DNA of 64,000 bases from Cyprinodon diabolis. Its lineage: Eukaryota; Chordata; Actinopteri; Cyprinodontiformes; Cyprinodontidae. The stretch's first letter is position 1, and each line of letters begins with the position of its first letter. Where the stretch lies: positions 47,623,964 through 47,687,963 of the forward strand of contig CM060065.1 of the NCBI GenBank assembly GCA_030533445.1. The letters run 5' to 3'. The translations under genes were made by a program, and so were the position numbers. Positions 44,490 to 55,445 of this stretch are shown here, in pieces. The notes under the pieces were generated by a model that made no database searches, was not told the DNA's origin, and saw only the letters and a list, made by a program, of their open reading frames with translations.

Positions 44490-47400
44490 GAGTCTTTATA
44501 GTATATGGATTTTGTTTTCCAAGCTTGAAGATGTTTTTGGAACGACAATTACCTGAATGACTGAGGATCTTAACCAGTGGATCAATTTTAAGCATGTCTG
44601 CAATATTTTATACAGAAAAGATTAAACTTTGAAATTTGACGTAGAGAGAAGGCTACTTGACTTTACAGATCCAGAGGTTTCTGGGTTTTTTCCTTAAAAG
44701 AGAAAATATCCCTAACAATCATCTCTGACCTCGTCTAGAGAAGTAGATCACAATAGTTTTTTTTATTTTTTTTTTTTTATTAGAAGCTGCGATTCCAGCA
44801 TCGAGTCTTTCTTTAGCTGCCGGTGGCCCCCTCTGAAAGGTCCACGAGGAAGGAGGATTTTATTCTCCCCTGTGTGTATTTAGGCAGGCAGCGGGTCAGC
44901 GCCGACCTGCAAGTAGAACCAATCCATCACTGACAGCAGCACTGTGGTCCTAACTGAGGCACAAGAACACAGGAACCGTTTCGCTTCTGTAAACTAAATC
45001 TATACAGTTTAATCCTGTTTCAATGTTTTACGTAGCATTATATTTTGTTCCATTCACCTGGAAACAAATGTAAAATTTAGGTATAAGAAAGCTGCAATAT
45101 TTTCATCTAGTTTTAGGATCTAGAGATCCTTTAGCATGACTCTCTTTTTTTTTTATTTTGAAATGTTATCTTAAGCTCTTCTGGGTGTGTTCTGAAAATT
45201 AATCATCTTCCTCCTTCTTGAAAAGGGTCCAAACTGATTGTTTGATCTTAGAATAGGTAACGCCACAGCATGTTGCTGCCAGCACCATTTTTACCTGATA
45301 GTTATGGTGTTTGGCTGCTGATTAGTTTGGTTTCAATGCAAAATGACTCAATCTTTCTTAAGGTTCAGTTGGTTTTTGCCATGCCTGTTCTGCAGCTTAG
45401 CAAAAACAATCACTAATAGTTTGATCTTTATGAAACTGCAATAATAAGGTGGTTATTTCCGAAAGAGGTGTGAAGTATATCTAAAACTTCTTGAAAAATA
45501 GGACATGGAAAAACAAGAATCCTTTATTATTCTGTAGTATGGAGGTGGACCTCCATCCCCGATGCATTAGTTCTCTCAGTGGTCCATGATAAAACGCTGA
45601 TGATGGCAGAGTCATTGCTCAGTCACAAAGCACAAATTGATGCAGCCAGCAGGAACAAAAACCATGACTGAGAGTACTCTACAGCATGTAAGGAATGCTA
45701 TTAATGGGTCAGAGGCCCGTGTTCACAAAAACAGGGCTTATTTGCAGGCACTTTGCTCACATGCTTTAGGTTACATAACGTAGGAGCTTACCATCAAATT
45801 CCAAGATTCCTGATGTGGATAAAAAGAGATGAATATCTGACCATGCAGCGCTCAGAGAGCCTCTCCTCTGGACTATAAATACTCTGCAGACTCCCACGTT
45901 GAAACCCAGAGTGAGATGGTTCACATTTTCTCCCATGCATCCTGCAGGCTCAGCTTTATTTGGAGAGTTTCGGCCCTCCGCATATTGCTGTTGCACAACA
46001 TGACACGTCTAATAATCTATCGGGCTGCTATCCACACATCTGCTGACCTGTTTAAGAGGTCCCAGATCTCAGAGTATTAGGGTGTGTGTGTGTGGGGGGG
46101 TTGGGTTGGGGGGGGGGGGGGGGGGGGGGCAGTTTGGGGATGTGTGTGTCCATCACTAGTTGTGAAATGAGGAGACTTTGCTTGTCCTATTGGTTAGGTT
46201 TAGGGTTAGGGGGTTGGGGCATAGAAAGGGTTGAAAATGACTGAAATCAATGGGAGTCAACACATGGTCCTCATGACGATGGCAAACTGAGTATGTGTGT
46301 GTGTGTGTGTCTGTGTAAGGGAATGCTGTGAGATAACCTTCAGTGTAGCAGCATCACTGGCCTCTTTCTACACAGATTGCGTTGCTAAGGGAACTGTTGC
46401 TAGGACGGCAGTCGCCACTCTTTCACCTTCTTCATTCTTCCTTCTCCATCTTTTCTCCATTATCTGTGCGTCTATTCAGCTTAATCCTGGTTCCAATTAC
46501 ACGGTGAATAAGGCACCCTTGCTGCAATCACCTTGAGTCATAAAAGCAAACTTAACCTTTAGGGTTGAAGGCCTCAGCGGGAGCTCTCAAAGGGCACAGG
46601 CCTCGGCGATGATGGGTGTAGGTTATCAGAGATGGAATGGACCACTTCACTGCGTGTGAGTTCCACACTCCGCATCTTAGCAGGAGGGAGATTAGGAAGG
46701 AGCGTATTCAGAGTCCAGGAAAAGATGTCAGCTGTGGAAGCTTACAGCTGAGTCAGACTTAACAGGCTTCCTTTCCTGTTGGTGGGATACTGCTCTGAAG
46801 AAGCTGCTGCATCACCTCATGGAGAATTCCTCACAAATGCAGCTGCAGCTGCGACAGTCGAGGCTCCGCAGCCATAGCTGCTGTTGGTTCACATCACATG
46901 CACTGGGATATATGTGCAGGATGGTTATGGTTTTATCATTTCTGTCGCGATTGATGATCCTTTAAGGATTTGTTAGGAAGATTTAAATATGCAGCCTTAG
47001 AAGATAGAAACAGTCCCAGAACTCCTGAAGGAAAATGTATTTAAATAAATTAGAATACCTGCAAAATACATCAGTGATTTGGCTGATAGAGAGAAACTTG
47101 TACTCTGCGTAGATCTACCTTTATCTGGGTTTATTTTCAAGATCTCTGGTTACAGATGAAGAAAACCCCAAAACTTAGTTTTAAAGAAATCTAGGAGACA
47201 TAAGAGCAATAAATACTGATTTATAATACAGAAATGTGGGCTTACTGAAGTGTTCTTAAAGAGTGAGCACCTTGTAGGTGATTGAGACTCGTTCTACTTG
47301 ACTTCCTGCATTAATCCAGAATGTCATGGAAACGGTGAGCCTGTGGCGCTGCTGATGTGCCAAAGAGGCACAGGTTACTTCTCAGCCTTCTCAAGGTTGC

Positions 47401-47520
47401 TTGTGTTTAACCTCTTCTTCCTTCCACTCAATTTTCTATGAGTATGATTAGAAAGGGACTCTGTTAACAGCTCCCATCTGTATGACTGTGCAGGTCATAA
47501 CATGGCATTTCTGTAGTATT
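44490..47520. other. shank2 intron with G-run and (GT)n; otherwise unrecognised
   Basis: A G run of about 30 bases ends near 46129 (TTGGGTTGGG then Gs); (GT)n at about 46289-46313. TTGGTTAGGTTTAGGGTTAGGGGG (46190-46213) is telomere-like. Tc1-type text ACAGCATGTTGCTGCCAGCACCATTTT at about 45266 is a small minus-strand transposase relic. Confidence 0.5.
46108..46129. repeat. poly-G run
   Basis: Over 20 G in a row after TTGGGTTGGG; unusual and easily miscalled in assemblies. Confidence 0.9.
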
Positions 47521-47545
47521 ATGCGGTAGTAGTGGCCTGGTGGTT

Positions 47546-48196
47546 GTGCGATTTTTTTCAATCGTTGCACGCAGCTACAGCTCCCACTGTACGTCGAAAC
47601 CGATTTTATCCCAACCTCGTGATTCAGTGTATTCTCATTATGAGTTTGTATGAAATCGTACGAAAAGTTATGCACCGTAATTTCGTACGTTTTTTTCGTC
47701 GTATTTCGTCGCATTTTTACGTCTTGCCTCGAGACAAGATATCCTTGCACATGCGCATCTTACGCACCATTCAATAACATAGAATTTAACATACAATTAA
47801 CCCTAACCCTAAGATACAAAACAGCAAGCAACATAGTTAGAGACATGAAGAAGTAATTATTGCACTGTTTTTCCCAGTTTTACGTCTGTCTGCGGATCTG
47901 CTTTTTTCGTCTGTCTGGCTCGAATGCGCACTGATCTGTTTTTTCGAGGAAAAACGTCAAAAACGTACGAAATACTGTGCATAACTTTTCGTACGATTTC
48001 ATACGAACTGATAATGAGAATATGTTGCGTGATTCCTGATCAGGAGGTGGTCGTGAGAAGCTGATCGCTACTCGTTACCCCCTGTACACTACACGACTCA
48101 CAACGAACGATCAGGCTGAAAGTCGGGCCGATCGAGAAATTCTCGCACGACTGGAATGTCGGCCCGAAAAGGGCAAAAAATCGAACAGTGTAAGCC
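47546..48196. mobile_element. unclassified CG-rich insertion holding palindromic copy 2
   Basis: Bounded by TGGTT on both sides (47541-47545, 48197-48201). CG-rich outside the nested copy (TCGGGCCGATCG, CACGACTGG). Ends TGCGATTTTTT / AAAAAATCGAAC share inverted text but are not clean terminal repeats. No coding capacity. Confidence 0.4.
47625..48027. mobile_element. palindromic TACG-rich element, copy 2
   Basis: 403 bp, orientation opposite to copies 1 and 3 (left end CAGTGTATTCTC, right end GAATATGTTG). Perfect 7-bp target duplication CGTGATT (47618-47624, 48028-48034). Core AACCCTAACCCTAAGAT is the reversed telomere-like stretch. Subterminal GAAATCGTACGAAAAGTTATGCACC as in the others. Confidence 0.87.
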
Positions 48197-48239
48197 TGGT
48201 TTAGGGAAAAGTGCCTGAGTTCTGCGAAGGCTACAAGTA

Positions 48240-48646
48240 CAACATATTCTCATTATCAGTTTGTATGAAATCGTACGAAAAGTTATACACAGTATTTTGT
48301 ACATCTTTGACGTTTTTCTTCGAAAAAACATATCAGTGCGCATGCGCACCCAGACAGACGAAAAAAGCAGATCGGCGGACGGACGTAAAACTGGGACGGA
48401 CAGTGCAATAATTACTTCATGATGTCTCTCACTAGGTTGCTTACTTTTTTGTATGTTAGGGTTAATTGTATGTTAAATTGTATGTTTATTGAATGGTGCG
48501 TAAGATGGGCATGCGCACGGATATCTTGTCTCAAGGCAAGACGTAAAAATACGATGAAATACGACGAAAAAAACGTCAAAAACGTACGAAATACTTTGCA
48601 TAACTTTTCGTACGATTTCATACAAACTCATAATGAGAATACACTG
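48240..48646. mobile_element. palindromic TACG-rich element, copy 3
   Basis: 407 bp, CAACATATTCTC to GAGAATACACTG. Target duplication ACAAGTA / ACAAGTG (48233-48239, 48647-48653), six of seven bases. Core shortened to TTAGGGTTAATTG. It interrupts the SINE. Confidence 0.85.
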
Positions 48647-48869
48647 ACAAGTGCCCAGGTCGAACCCCACAATCTGCCCTTTTGGGTCCCTGGTTGCTTC
48701 CAGGAATGGGTTAAAAGCAGAGATCAACTTTAAATTGTACATTTGGTTGGATCAATAAAATTCATTGTCCTGATCAATATTCTCGTTTTTCAGTCATTGG
48801 TGTATTTATTTCAGAGTAACTCATTTTGTGTTTTCATTAGCTGTAAGGCTAAGCAGAAGACATGAAAAG

Positions 48870-49036
48870 TTAGAATTATATTATAGAATTAGGTTCCAGA
48901 ATGCTTGATTAATGAATTGGACACCTGGTTGCACTCTGCTCTACAAATTTAGGCCCATCATATATTTGTTAGAGATTTTAGCAAGGGAAAACACAACAGA
49001 CCCTAAAACGCATCCCTGGGGCACACCAGATGGTTT
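48870..49036 (-). pseudogene. small LINE RT fragment
   Basis: Minus strand at about 49033-48955 reads SGVPQGCVLGSVVFSLAKIS, then NKYMMGL. GVPQG.VLGP is the conserved RT motif B of non-LTR elements. Only a short piece remains, with no continuing frame. Confidence 0.6.
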
Positions 49037-49289
49037 TAATGATTCTGATTGATAATGAAATAATAATAAACATAATTCTACGGGTTTAAATTGCATTACG
49101 TGTTATCTCATCATTTTTGTTCTGTTTTAAGGTAGATGTTGTCATTTAAAGCCAATATGTTGATTTTATTTAGTTGTTGCAGAAAAAAACAATAACAAAA
49201 AAAAAATACATACAACATAAGTGGGTGCAGCTTTATCTCGGTCATCTGATCCAGTGAGCAGACGGAGACACTTTTTAAGAAGTCACTAG

Positions 49290-49772
49290 ATTAGTGCGGT
49301 CACCCACTCCCACTCCCACTCCGTGTCTGCTGCTGTGGGTTTGTCATTGCGGAGCTCTCAGCGCCGCTTCTCCTCCGCCCCTTTCGCCTCTTGCACCGCG
49401 GCGAGCCGCAGCGTTGTCCCCGCCTCGCCATGAGCCGTCAGCCGCCTCCACCTCCGCACTGATGTCGCGTCTCCTGGAAGGCGCCGCTCTGCCGCACCGC
49501 GCGGCTCCACCGTAGCAGCGGCAGGAGCGGAAGCGGTAACCGCGCCTCAGACGCAGCGCCTGTTATTTTATTTTTTCCCCACTTTTTCATTTATATATAT
49601 ATTTTTATTTATTTTGGGGTTCGCCTCTTTCCCGGAGGATGCTGTTGCCGGGCTACCGGAGCTGCCGCCGCAGGGTTTGATAGAAACAGCGGCCGAGCAG
49701 AGGAGGAGGAGGCGGTGGGGGGGTGGGGGCCGCCCTGCCCTGCCCCGGCCGGACTAGCTCTCCTCCAGCAGC
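49290..49772 (+). promoter_or_regulatory. shank2: GC/CpG-rich internal promoter and 5' leader of short shank2
   Basis: A sharp switch from AT-rich intron to GC-rich, CpG-dense sequence (several CGCC, GCGG, CCGCC runs), ending at the ATG of the PDZ-first isoform. No convincing TATA box is placed; an AT block (about 49561-49615) lies inside it. Three short upstream ORFs lie in the leader: 49430-49462, 49462-49515 (its ATG overlaps the first stop as TGATG) and 49639-49680. They could limit translation if transcription starts above them. CpG density plus the coding start below it is the evidence; the exact start site is unknown. Confidence 0.65.
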
Positions 49773-49944
49773 ATGAACCTCCACTCGGGCAGGGCGTCCG
49801 TGGCCATGCTGCGGATGATGGGTTGTGCTAACGGGCGCTCTGCTCGGCATCTCCTCCACAGTGACTGCGTGGTGGACGAGAAGACGGTGGTTCTGCAGAA
49901 GAAGGAGAATGAGGGCTTCGGCTTCGTGCTGCGTGGTGCCAAAG
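49773..49944 (+). CDS. shank2: shank2 alternative first coding exon (PDZ-first isoform)
   Basis: ATG at 49773 opens a frame that runs without a stop through the internal acceptor at 49861 and into the PDZ exon. It encodes MNLHSGRASVAMLRMMGCAN then GRSARHLLHSDCVVDEK. The layout and the tail of this leader (MMG..NGR...L.SDC) resemble the start of the short mammalian SHANK2 isoforms, which begin just before the PDZ and lack ankyrin repeats and SH3. Upstream, 49290-49772 is GC/CpG-rich, unlike the AT-rich introns, as expected for a promoter. So one exon serves two uses: 49862-49944 as an internal exon of the long form, 49773-49944 as first coding exon of the short form. In-frame ATGs at 49806 and 49815-49820 are other possible starts. 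Transcription start not seen directly. Confidence 0.78.
49862..49944 (+). CDS. shank2: shank2 exon: start of PDZ domain
   Basis: 83 bp as the internal exon of the long isoform. Acceptor ctcctccacag|tgac, donor ccaaag|gtaaga. Encodes S-DCVVDEKTVVLQKKENEGFG and FVLRGAK: strand 1 and the carboxylate-binding loop (GFGF) of the PDZ domain. In SHANK proteins this pocket binds the C-termini of GKAP/SAPAP proteins at the postsynaptic density. EKTVVLQKK with preceding DC separates this from SHANK3 and SHANK1, which differ here. It leaves one base (g) that joins cc at 53733 to give Ala. The same bases form the 3' part of the alternative first exon. Confidence 0.96.
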
Positions 49945-50689
49945 GTAAGAACATCCACTCACTTTTAGTCATTCTTCCTTTTTTATTTTCCGCTTCTCTG
50001 CAGACATCAGCTGTGACGTGAAGCCCTGACCTCTTGATGCATGTTTGTTTGTGGTGACAGATTGTGTTCACTAAATAAAACCGCAGCAGCCACATTTCCA
50101 CCAACAAATAGAGAAATCCAGCCTGCAGGAATCATAAAAGCGCATAATTAGGTTTCTCTTTTTGCAGAGTTTATGCCTCAGCCTCTGATTGCCTTCTAAT
50201 AACATGATCCCACAGCCTGAATGTGAGCCACATGTTTACTCCTCATCAGCTGGATGTGTTGATATGTTGGACCAGAACACCATCACATCAGCAGGGAGCA
50301 GTTAGTGTTTTTGACCTGAGGTCTGCAAACAGAACAGACCTGCAGAAATCTCCTGGATGTTTGCCCTGTTTATGACAGGATGCATTAAATAAATAGCACT
50401 GTGTCTTCCAGCTTTTTATACCAACAAATAACTTTAACGGGCAACGCGCTTCAGCTGTGGCATCAGGGCACTGACCTGCAGAAATAATCTTTGCATCATG
50501 AATTTCATCAGGAAAAATTAGCCTTTCTGAACACTTTTATGTGAAGGTTTAATGAAGGTTTTATATAATCTGGGTTCATTCATGATTATTAAAGCTGCAA
50601 AGCTTTTGCTTAATAATCACAAACAAGTGCATGTATGAAATCAGTTCATCTTTTGTAAAAGAAATCCCAAGCGAGGTCACAAGGGGAGC
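49945..50689. other. shank2 intron, nothing recognised
   Basis: No supported features. Confidence 0.5.
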
Positions 50690-50965
50690 TGGTTCCTATC
50701 TCCTGCTGTTTACAGGTGAGGCGGGGTCCATCCTGGACAGGTTTCCAGTCCATCACAGGGACACACAGAGACTAACAACCATTCACACACACACTCACGC
50801 CTAAGGAGAATTCAGGGAAGTCATTTAACCTAACAGACATGTTTTTGGACTGTGGGGGGAAGCTGGAGTACCCAGAGTGGACCCACGCATGCTCAGGGAG
50901 AACATGCAAATTCCATGCAGAAAATTCCCCGCAACCTTCTTGCTCAGTGCTACCCACTGCTACCC
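50690..50965. repeat. dispersed repeat (CATGTTTTTGGACTGTGG type)
   Basis: GGTTTCCAGTCCATCACAGG, ACCATTCACACACACACTCACGCC, CATGTTTTTGGACTGTGGGGGGAAGC-GGAGTACCC, ACCCACGCATGC-CAGGGAGAACATGCAAA form a text block widespread in teleost genomes. Class unknown to me from sequence; the ORFs on both strands are not genes. Confidence 0.6.
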
Positions 50966-52416
50966 ACATCACATCCTCCTGTAATTCATACATAGTTTTA
51001 AAAGATCTAAACTTCAATAATAAGACATGCATAACAGATCACGGCGTGGCTGTTTTACTTATTAAACAACTGGAGCAGAATTAGGAGATTTAATAATCTG
51101 CAGTAATGTTTCATCCTCCTTCCATTCAAAACCTGCTGGCCAATAATATGTTTTCTCATTTGCATTGACTTTATTATTCCCATACCTGTTATAGATCTGA
51201 ATGACCAAGATGCTAAAGCTCAGAGAGAGTCATTGAGGGTCAGAGTCACTGAGCTTTCAGTTTCACCTGAACCAACAAACGAGGAGAACGTTGCTGTGTT
51301 GTGCTTTTATAATATAATTGAGTCAGACAGTGCTGATTTTATTTAACATATGGACCTAGGTCATTTAAGAGATAAAGGGAATAATGATGCTGGTATGGGT
51401 ATCAGTTATCGGCCGGAGCAGCAATAATAGCATCGATCCAAAGGTTTGAATCGGTTCCTCTCTAAACCAGACCCGACGTGAGCTCATGGATCTAAACAGA
51501 CCAGAGCTGGTTCTGTTTTAAACTCCTTTGGACCGAGTCTTTCAGTTGAGTCCCCTGTATCGCGGCGGCCGCCCTCCTCTCTGCGCCCCCCCAGCTCAGC
51601 GTTGCTTGTTGTGGTACGAGTGGTATATTCAGGCAGGCGGTGAGATCGCTTCTAAAAATAGCCATTTGGAGATGCTGCTGCTTTGGTTTCTACGACGATT
51701 CCTGCCGTGTCATAATCCACATAATTCCACTGCCGCATGGTGTCGTTGGATTGGTCGCCACCGCCCTTTCGTGTGATTTCAAGACGTTGTTTTTTATTTT
51801 ATTTATTTATTTTTTTTCTGAGGAGGCAGAGATGGAGCGATTCGTCTCGGAGAAACAAGAGCAATGTTGCCTTCCCTGTGACACACAGTGACTTTTACCC
51901 CAGAGGAACGGAGCCAGCCGAGCTCTTCCTGTCCTGGGGGGTGAATATGAACACACAAACATACCCTGATGCTGAAGCTGTCACATAAGCTCACATCCTC
52001 TTCCTCGCTCTGCATTTCTGCTCTGCCTCCCTCCCTCCTTCCCTCTCCTCCCCTCAGTCTCTCTCTCTCACATCCAGAAACATCCCAGTGGTGTTGAGAA
52101 CCTCCCATGAGATCTTGGGATGTGCTCATGGTCTGTGTCTCCCAGTAAGGCTGTGAGTTATAGGAAGTGTCAGTTGTCACCACTGGTTTCTCCCGGCCGC
52201 TGGATTCTTTAACCTCCCCGAGAGCAAGCGAAGAGGGAGGGGGGGCGTTCTGCGAACATTAATGTGGAGAACGGTTCTACCCTGCAGGATGGATGGTGCT
52301 AGAAAAACCAGGCCCTTAACTTTTTAAGCGACAGAATGGAATGTTTGCTGCAAGGTTTCATGGAGGGATCTGTGAGACGGTGCTGGAGGCTGCAGATGTC
52401 AGGGATGGGGTCAGTT
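50966..52416. other. intron stretch, nothing firm
   Basis: CG-rich patch at about 51555-51600 and pyrimidine-rich stretch near 52000-52075. ORFs overlap in several frames and lack domains. Confidence 0.5.
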
Positions 52417-52418
52417 TA

Positions 52419-52805
52419 GGGCTGAAACAATTCATCCAAATAATCAGGATTAATCGATTATTTAAATAATCATCAACTAATTTAATGATAAGTTAATCAT
52501 TTAACCGAAGTTTAGAGACTGTAAAAGATGCCTTTAGCTGACAGAGCGACCCATTTAGAGCAGGAATTATATCAAAATGAAATAAATATATAAACATTTT
52601 GCATTTAAGATAAAAAAAAATCTTTTTCTCCTGTCATTCTGCTCTATCTAGAACTTTTCTAGTGGAAATGTTTTAGCTTCACCTGGTTTCATTTTGTAAA
52701 AAAATCTTCTTTAAGGAACCTTTAAGGAATCTGATTATTAATCAATTAATTGGAAGAATAATCAACAGATTCATCAATTTGCTAAATAATCATTAGTTGC
52801 AGTCC
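52419..52805. mobile_element. MITE with GGGCTG.AAC ends
   Basis: 387 bp. Ends GGGCTGAAACAATT and ...TAGTTGCAGTCC are inverted, TA on both sides (52417-52418, 52806-52807). AT-rich subterminal AATAATC/GATTATT repeats occur throughout. No coding part. Confidence 0.7.
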
Positions 52806-53732
52806 TAATTCACTTATAAGGCTGGTCCTGGTCAGTTGGGGACCAGGTGACGTAGAAATTCGTTCTTAGAAGTTCTGCTTGGTGTTTAATACTTTTAGTG
52901 TTTGTATATTTTCATCATTTTTCTGGTTAAATTCAATCATAAGCGGCTGTTTAAAGGCATCAGCAGAGCCTGAGATCAATCATCCAGTTTTTAAAAAAAG
53001 ACATCCTGTGTTTTTCTGCCTGCAACAAAGTTGTTGAAATATAAATCTGACTTTTTAGAAAAGAACAAAATAAACATAATGATAATGGTTTATATCCACT
53101 TAGGAAACCATTTTGAACCTCGCTCTGTTTACTTGTTACAAGGCTTTTTTTGTTGTTGTTTTTTGAAGAAAGGTCAATGAGTTACTTCTTTTGATTTTCC
53201 TTTAGGATTAATAAAGTTCTTTTGAAATGAATTCTGAAAGGTTCAACAGAGAAGTTACTGCCTGCTACATGGGAACATTACAATGTCCAAATATTAGATT
53301 TCTTTCTGTTGCATTTGCTACTGCTAACAAAATAGTTGGATTTATCCATCATGATTTGGTTAATCTTTTCATTTTTAAAGCATAACCATGTCTTAGAGAG
53401 AAGGATTGGTCATTAGAAACAAGTTGGGATGAAAGGAGCCAAAAAACGGCTGATGTTTGTATCCCAGACTTATTTTGCTGGTTTTATCCTTCTGAGCTGC
53501 TCTCCTGCAGCTTCTAGAGGCATTCCTGAAGCCTAGATATACCCCATCAGGATTAAGTCCAGTCCAGCCCTGCGGACACGTCCCTGTGGTCCAGATCTAC
53601 AAGCATTTGCGTGTATTTCACTGCTGTTGCCACAGTTTTTTATACCTCTGTTTCCTTTTCCCAGTCTGGATTTAACTATCATTCAGAGTTAAATGAACTC
53701 CTGACCATTACATCTGTCCCTTTGTGCTGCAG

Positions 53733-53857
53733 CCGACACTCCCATCGAGGAGTTCACCCCCACGCCGGCCTTCCCGGCCCTGCAGTACCTGGAGTCGGTG
53801 GATGAAGGCGGAGTGGCCTGGCAGGCGGGGCTCCGGACGGGGGACTTCCTCATCGAG
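53733..53857 (+). CDS. shank2: shank2 exon: central PDZ domain
   Basis: 125 bp. Acceptor tgtgctgcag|cc, donor atcgag|gtaagg. g|cc gives Ala, then DTPIEEFTPTPAFPALQYLE and SVDEGGVAWQAGLRTGDFLI, then Glu; it ends on a codon border. This covers the long beta2-beta3 loop special to SHANK PDZ domains (EEFTPTPAFP), the carboxylate-site helix (GGVAWQAGL) and the strand leading to IEV. ADTPIEEF and VAWQAGL fit SHANK2. The rest of the PDZ (second helix with the class-I His) must lie beyond 64000, since I found no matching exon in the last 10 kb. Confidence 0.97.
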
Positions 53858-54577
53858 GTAAGGGCTGCTATCAGGAGGCGCTGCTGCCTTTGCTTTTACT
53901 GTTTTTACTGCGTTTGCTTTGCTGAGAAACTGTTGGATTTGTGTTTAAATCCAAACTGCTTTGTGGTGTCCTGTGGAATTAGAAATAAGCTTCCCGAAAA
54001 AGGATTTTCTGGTGATGATTTGGAGCTTCTGAGCGTTAATCTGAAAGGGTTTGGTTGTTTCTGTGTGTTCAGTCTGTCTAACTGTGACTCCTGCAGCTTT
54101 TCAAATGGTCACTGTTAGAATATGTGCTGGGAGGAAGATGACCTGCTGACTGTCCTCAGAGATCATCCATGGTCTGCAGTCTGTTGTTCCGTCCCTGGAA
54201 ATCTGGAATTATTCACGTCAGATTGCCTTCATAAAACCTTAGAGTCACTGGGCACAGACGACTGATGAAACAGAAAGGATTTTAATACATTTATGTTCTC
54301 AGGAAATACATTATTAACCTTTAGCATATTATAGTTTAGTACGCTTACTATTTTTAGGGAGGGAAAAATGTAATTCAGGTCTATTTCACAAAATAAAAAC
54401 AAAGGCGACCCGGATGTATATCTGGATGCACAGATGAGCTGATGGTACGGATCAGGTCGTGAAAACTGTCACCAGTGCTGCTAGCTGCAACCACTGATCT
54501 CTATTTATTCACTGGATTGCTGATTGGCCATGGGGATTACACGGTGCTGTGAAGTCACCAGCCGCCATATTGGTACT
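53858..54577. other. shank2 intron after the central PDZ exon
   Basis: Nothing recognised; the ORF running on from the exon is intron read-through. Confidence 0.55.
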
Positions 54578-54585
54578 CCCTAGTT

Positions 54586-54972
54586 CAGGGGTCACCAACC
54601 TTTTTAAGGCTGAGGGCTACTTCGTGGCTACCGAGTCACAGGAAGGGCTACCAATACTGACCTATGAACTGGAGGGATCAGTGTTCACCTACAGTAAATC
54701 TCATCCATAAAAACTCATTTTTATTCTTATTTTATTCTTTTATTCATTTCTAATTTTCTTTTTAATATTCTCATTTTGAAACCACTGAAATATGATGAAA
54801 TAGTTAACATGATGAAATAATACATAAATGATTAAAAAGAAGAGCAACAGAATAAAAAAAAAAAAACTTAACCCACTGAGTGAGTTCTTCTGTTTTCAGA
54901 AGACGAAGAGGGCCCCGCATGTGGTCCTTGAGGGCCCCTTGGTGTCCGCGGGCACCGCGTTGGTGAACCCTG
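54586..54972. mobile_element. non-autonomous hAT element
   Basis: 387 bp with ends CAGGGGTCACCAACC / GGTGAACCCTG and perfect 8-bp target duplication CCCTAGTT (54578-54585, 54973-54980). No transposase frame. Confidence 0.85.
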
Positions 54973-55193
54973 CCCTAGTTAGACCGGCCGGAATGTAAAC
55001 ATTAAATGCACTACAAAATCAAACAAAGATGATCTTCTCATTTTCAGGGGGACTTAAGAGTTAAAAAAATAAACATAAATTCATCACTTTGACACACACT
55101 TGCTGTTTTATAGCATCACTAGACTACTGTAACTTATAGTAAAAAAAATAGGCACATCACATTGCATTGTCATTATGAAGCAATGCAGTCTAT

Positions 55194-55445
55194 TAATCAT
55201 TCAATTCAATTCAATTCAGTTTATTTCTATTGCGCCAATTCACAACACATGTCATCTCAAGGCACTTCACAGTTCAACCAGATCATCCAGTCAAATTGAT
55301 TCAAAGTTTTCTATCTAAGGAAAACCAGTTGATTGCATCGACTCATTGACTCAAATACAATCCCTCACACTAAGCATGCTTGTAACAACAGTGGAGAGGA
55401 AAAACTCCCTATTAACAGGAACAAACCTCCAGCAGAACCAGGCAA
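55194..55445 (-). repeat. dispersed repeat, minus copy of 41395-41700
   Basis: Starts CATTCAATTCAATTC, then CAACACATGTCATCTCAAGGCACTTCACAGTT, AAGCATGCTTGTAAC, GTGGAGAGGAAAAACTCCCT. Orientation opposite to the 41-kb copy. Confidence 0.75.

Larger units (their letters stand above)
47521..48780 (+). repeat. probable tRNA-derived SINE, split by two insertions
   Basis: Pieces in order: 47525-47545 (A-box-like TGGCCTGGTGG), 48202-48239 (AGGGAAAAGTGCCTGAGTTC...), 48654-48780 (CCCAGGTCGAACCCCAC, near the B-box GGTTCGANTCC with one T missing; body with TGGGTCCCTGGTTGCTTCC; tail GGATCAATAAAATTC). Joined mentally they give one continuous SINE-like unit interrupted by a TGGTT-bounded CG-rich insertion (about 47546-48196) and by palindromic copy 3. 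The tRNA origin is inferred from the two boxes. Confidence 0.5.

Noticed and set aside
53858..54118. ORF continuing past the central PDZ exon
   Set aside because: A good donor (gag|gtaagg) ends the exon, and the sequence after it does not resemble PDZ.
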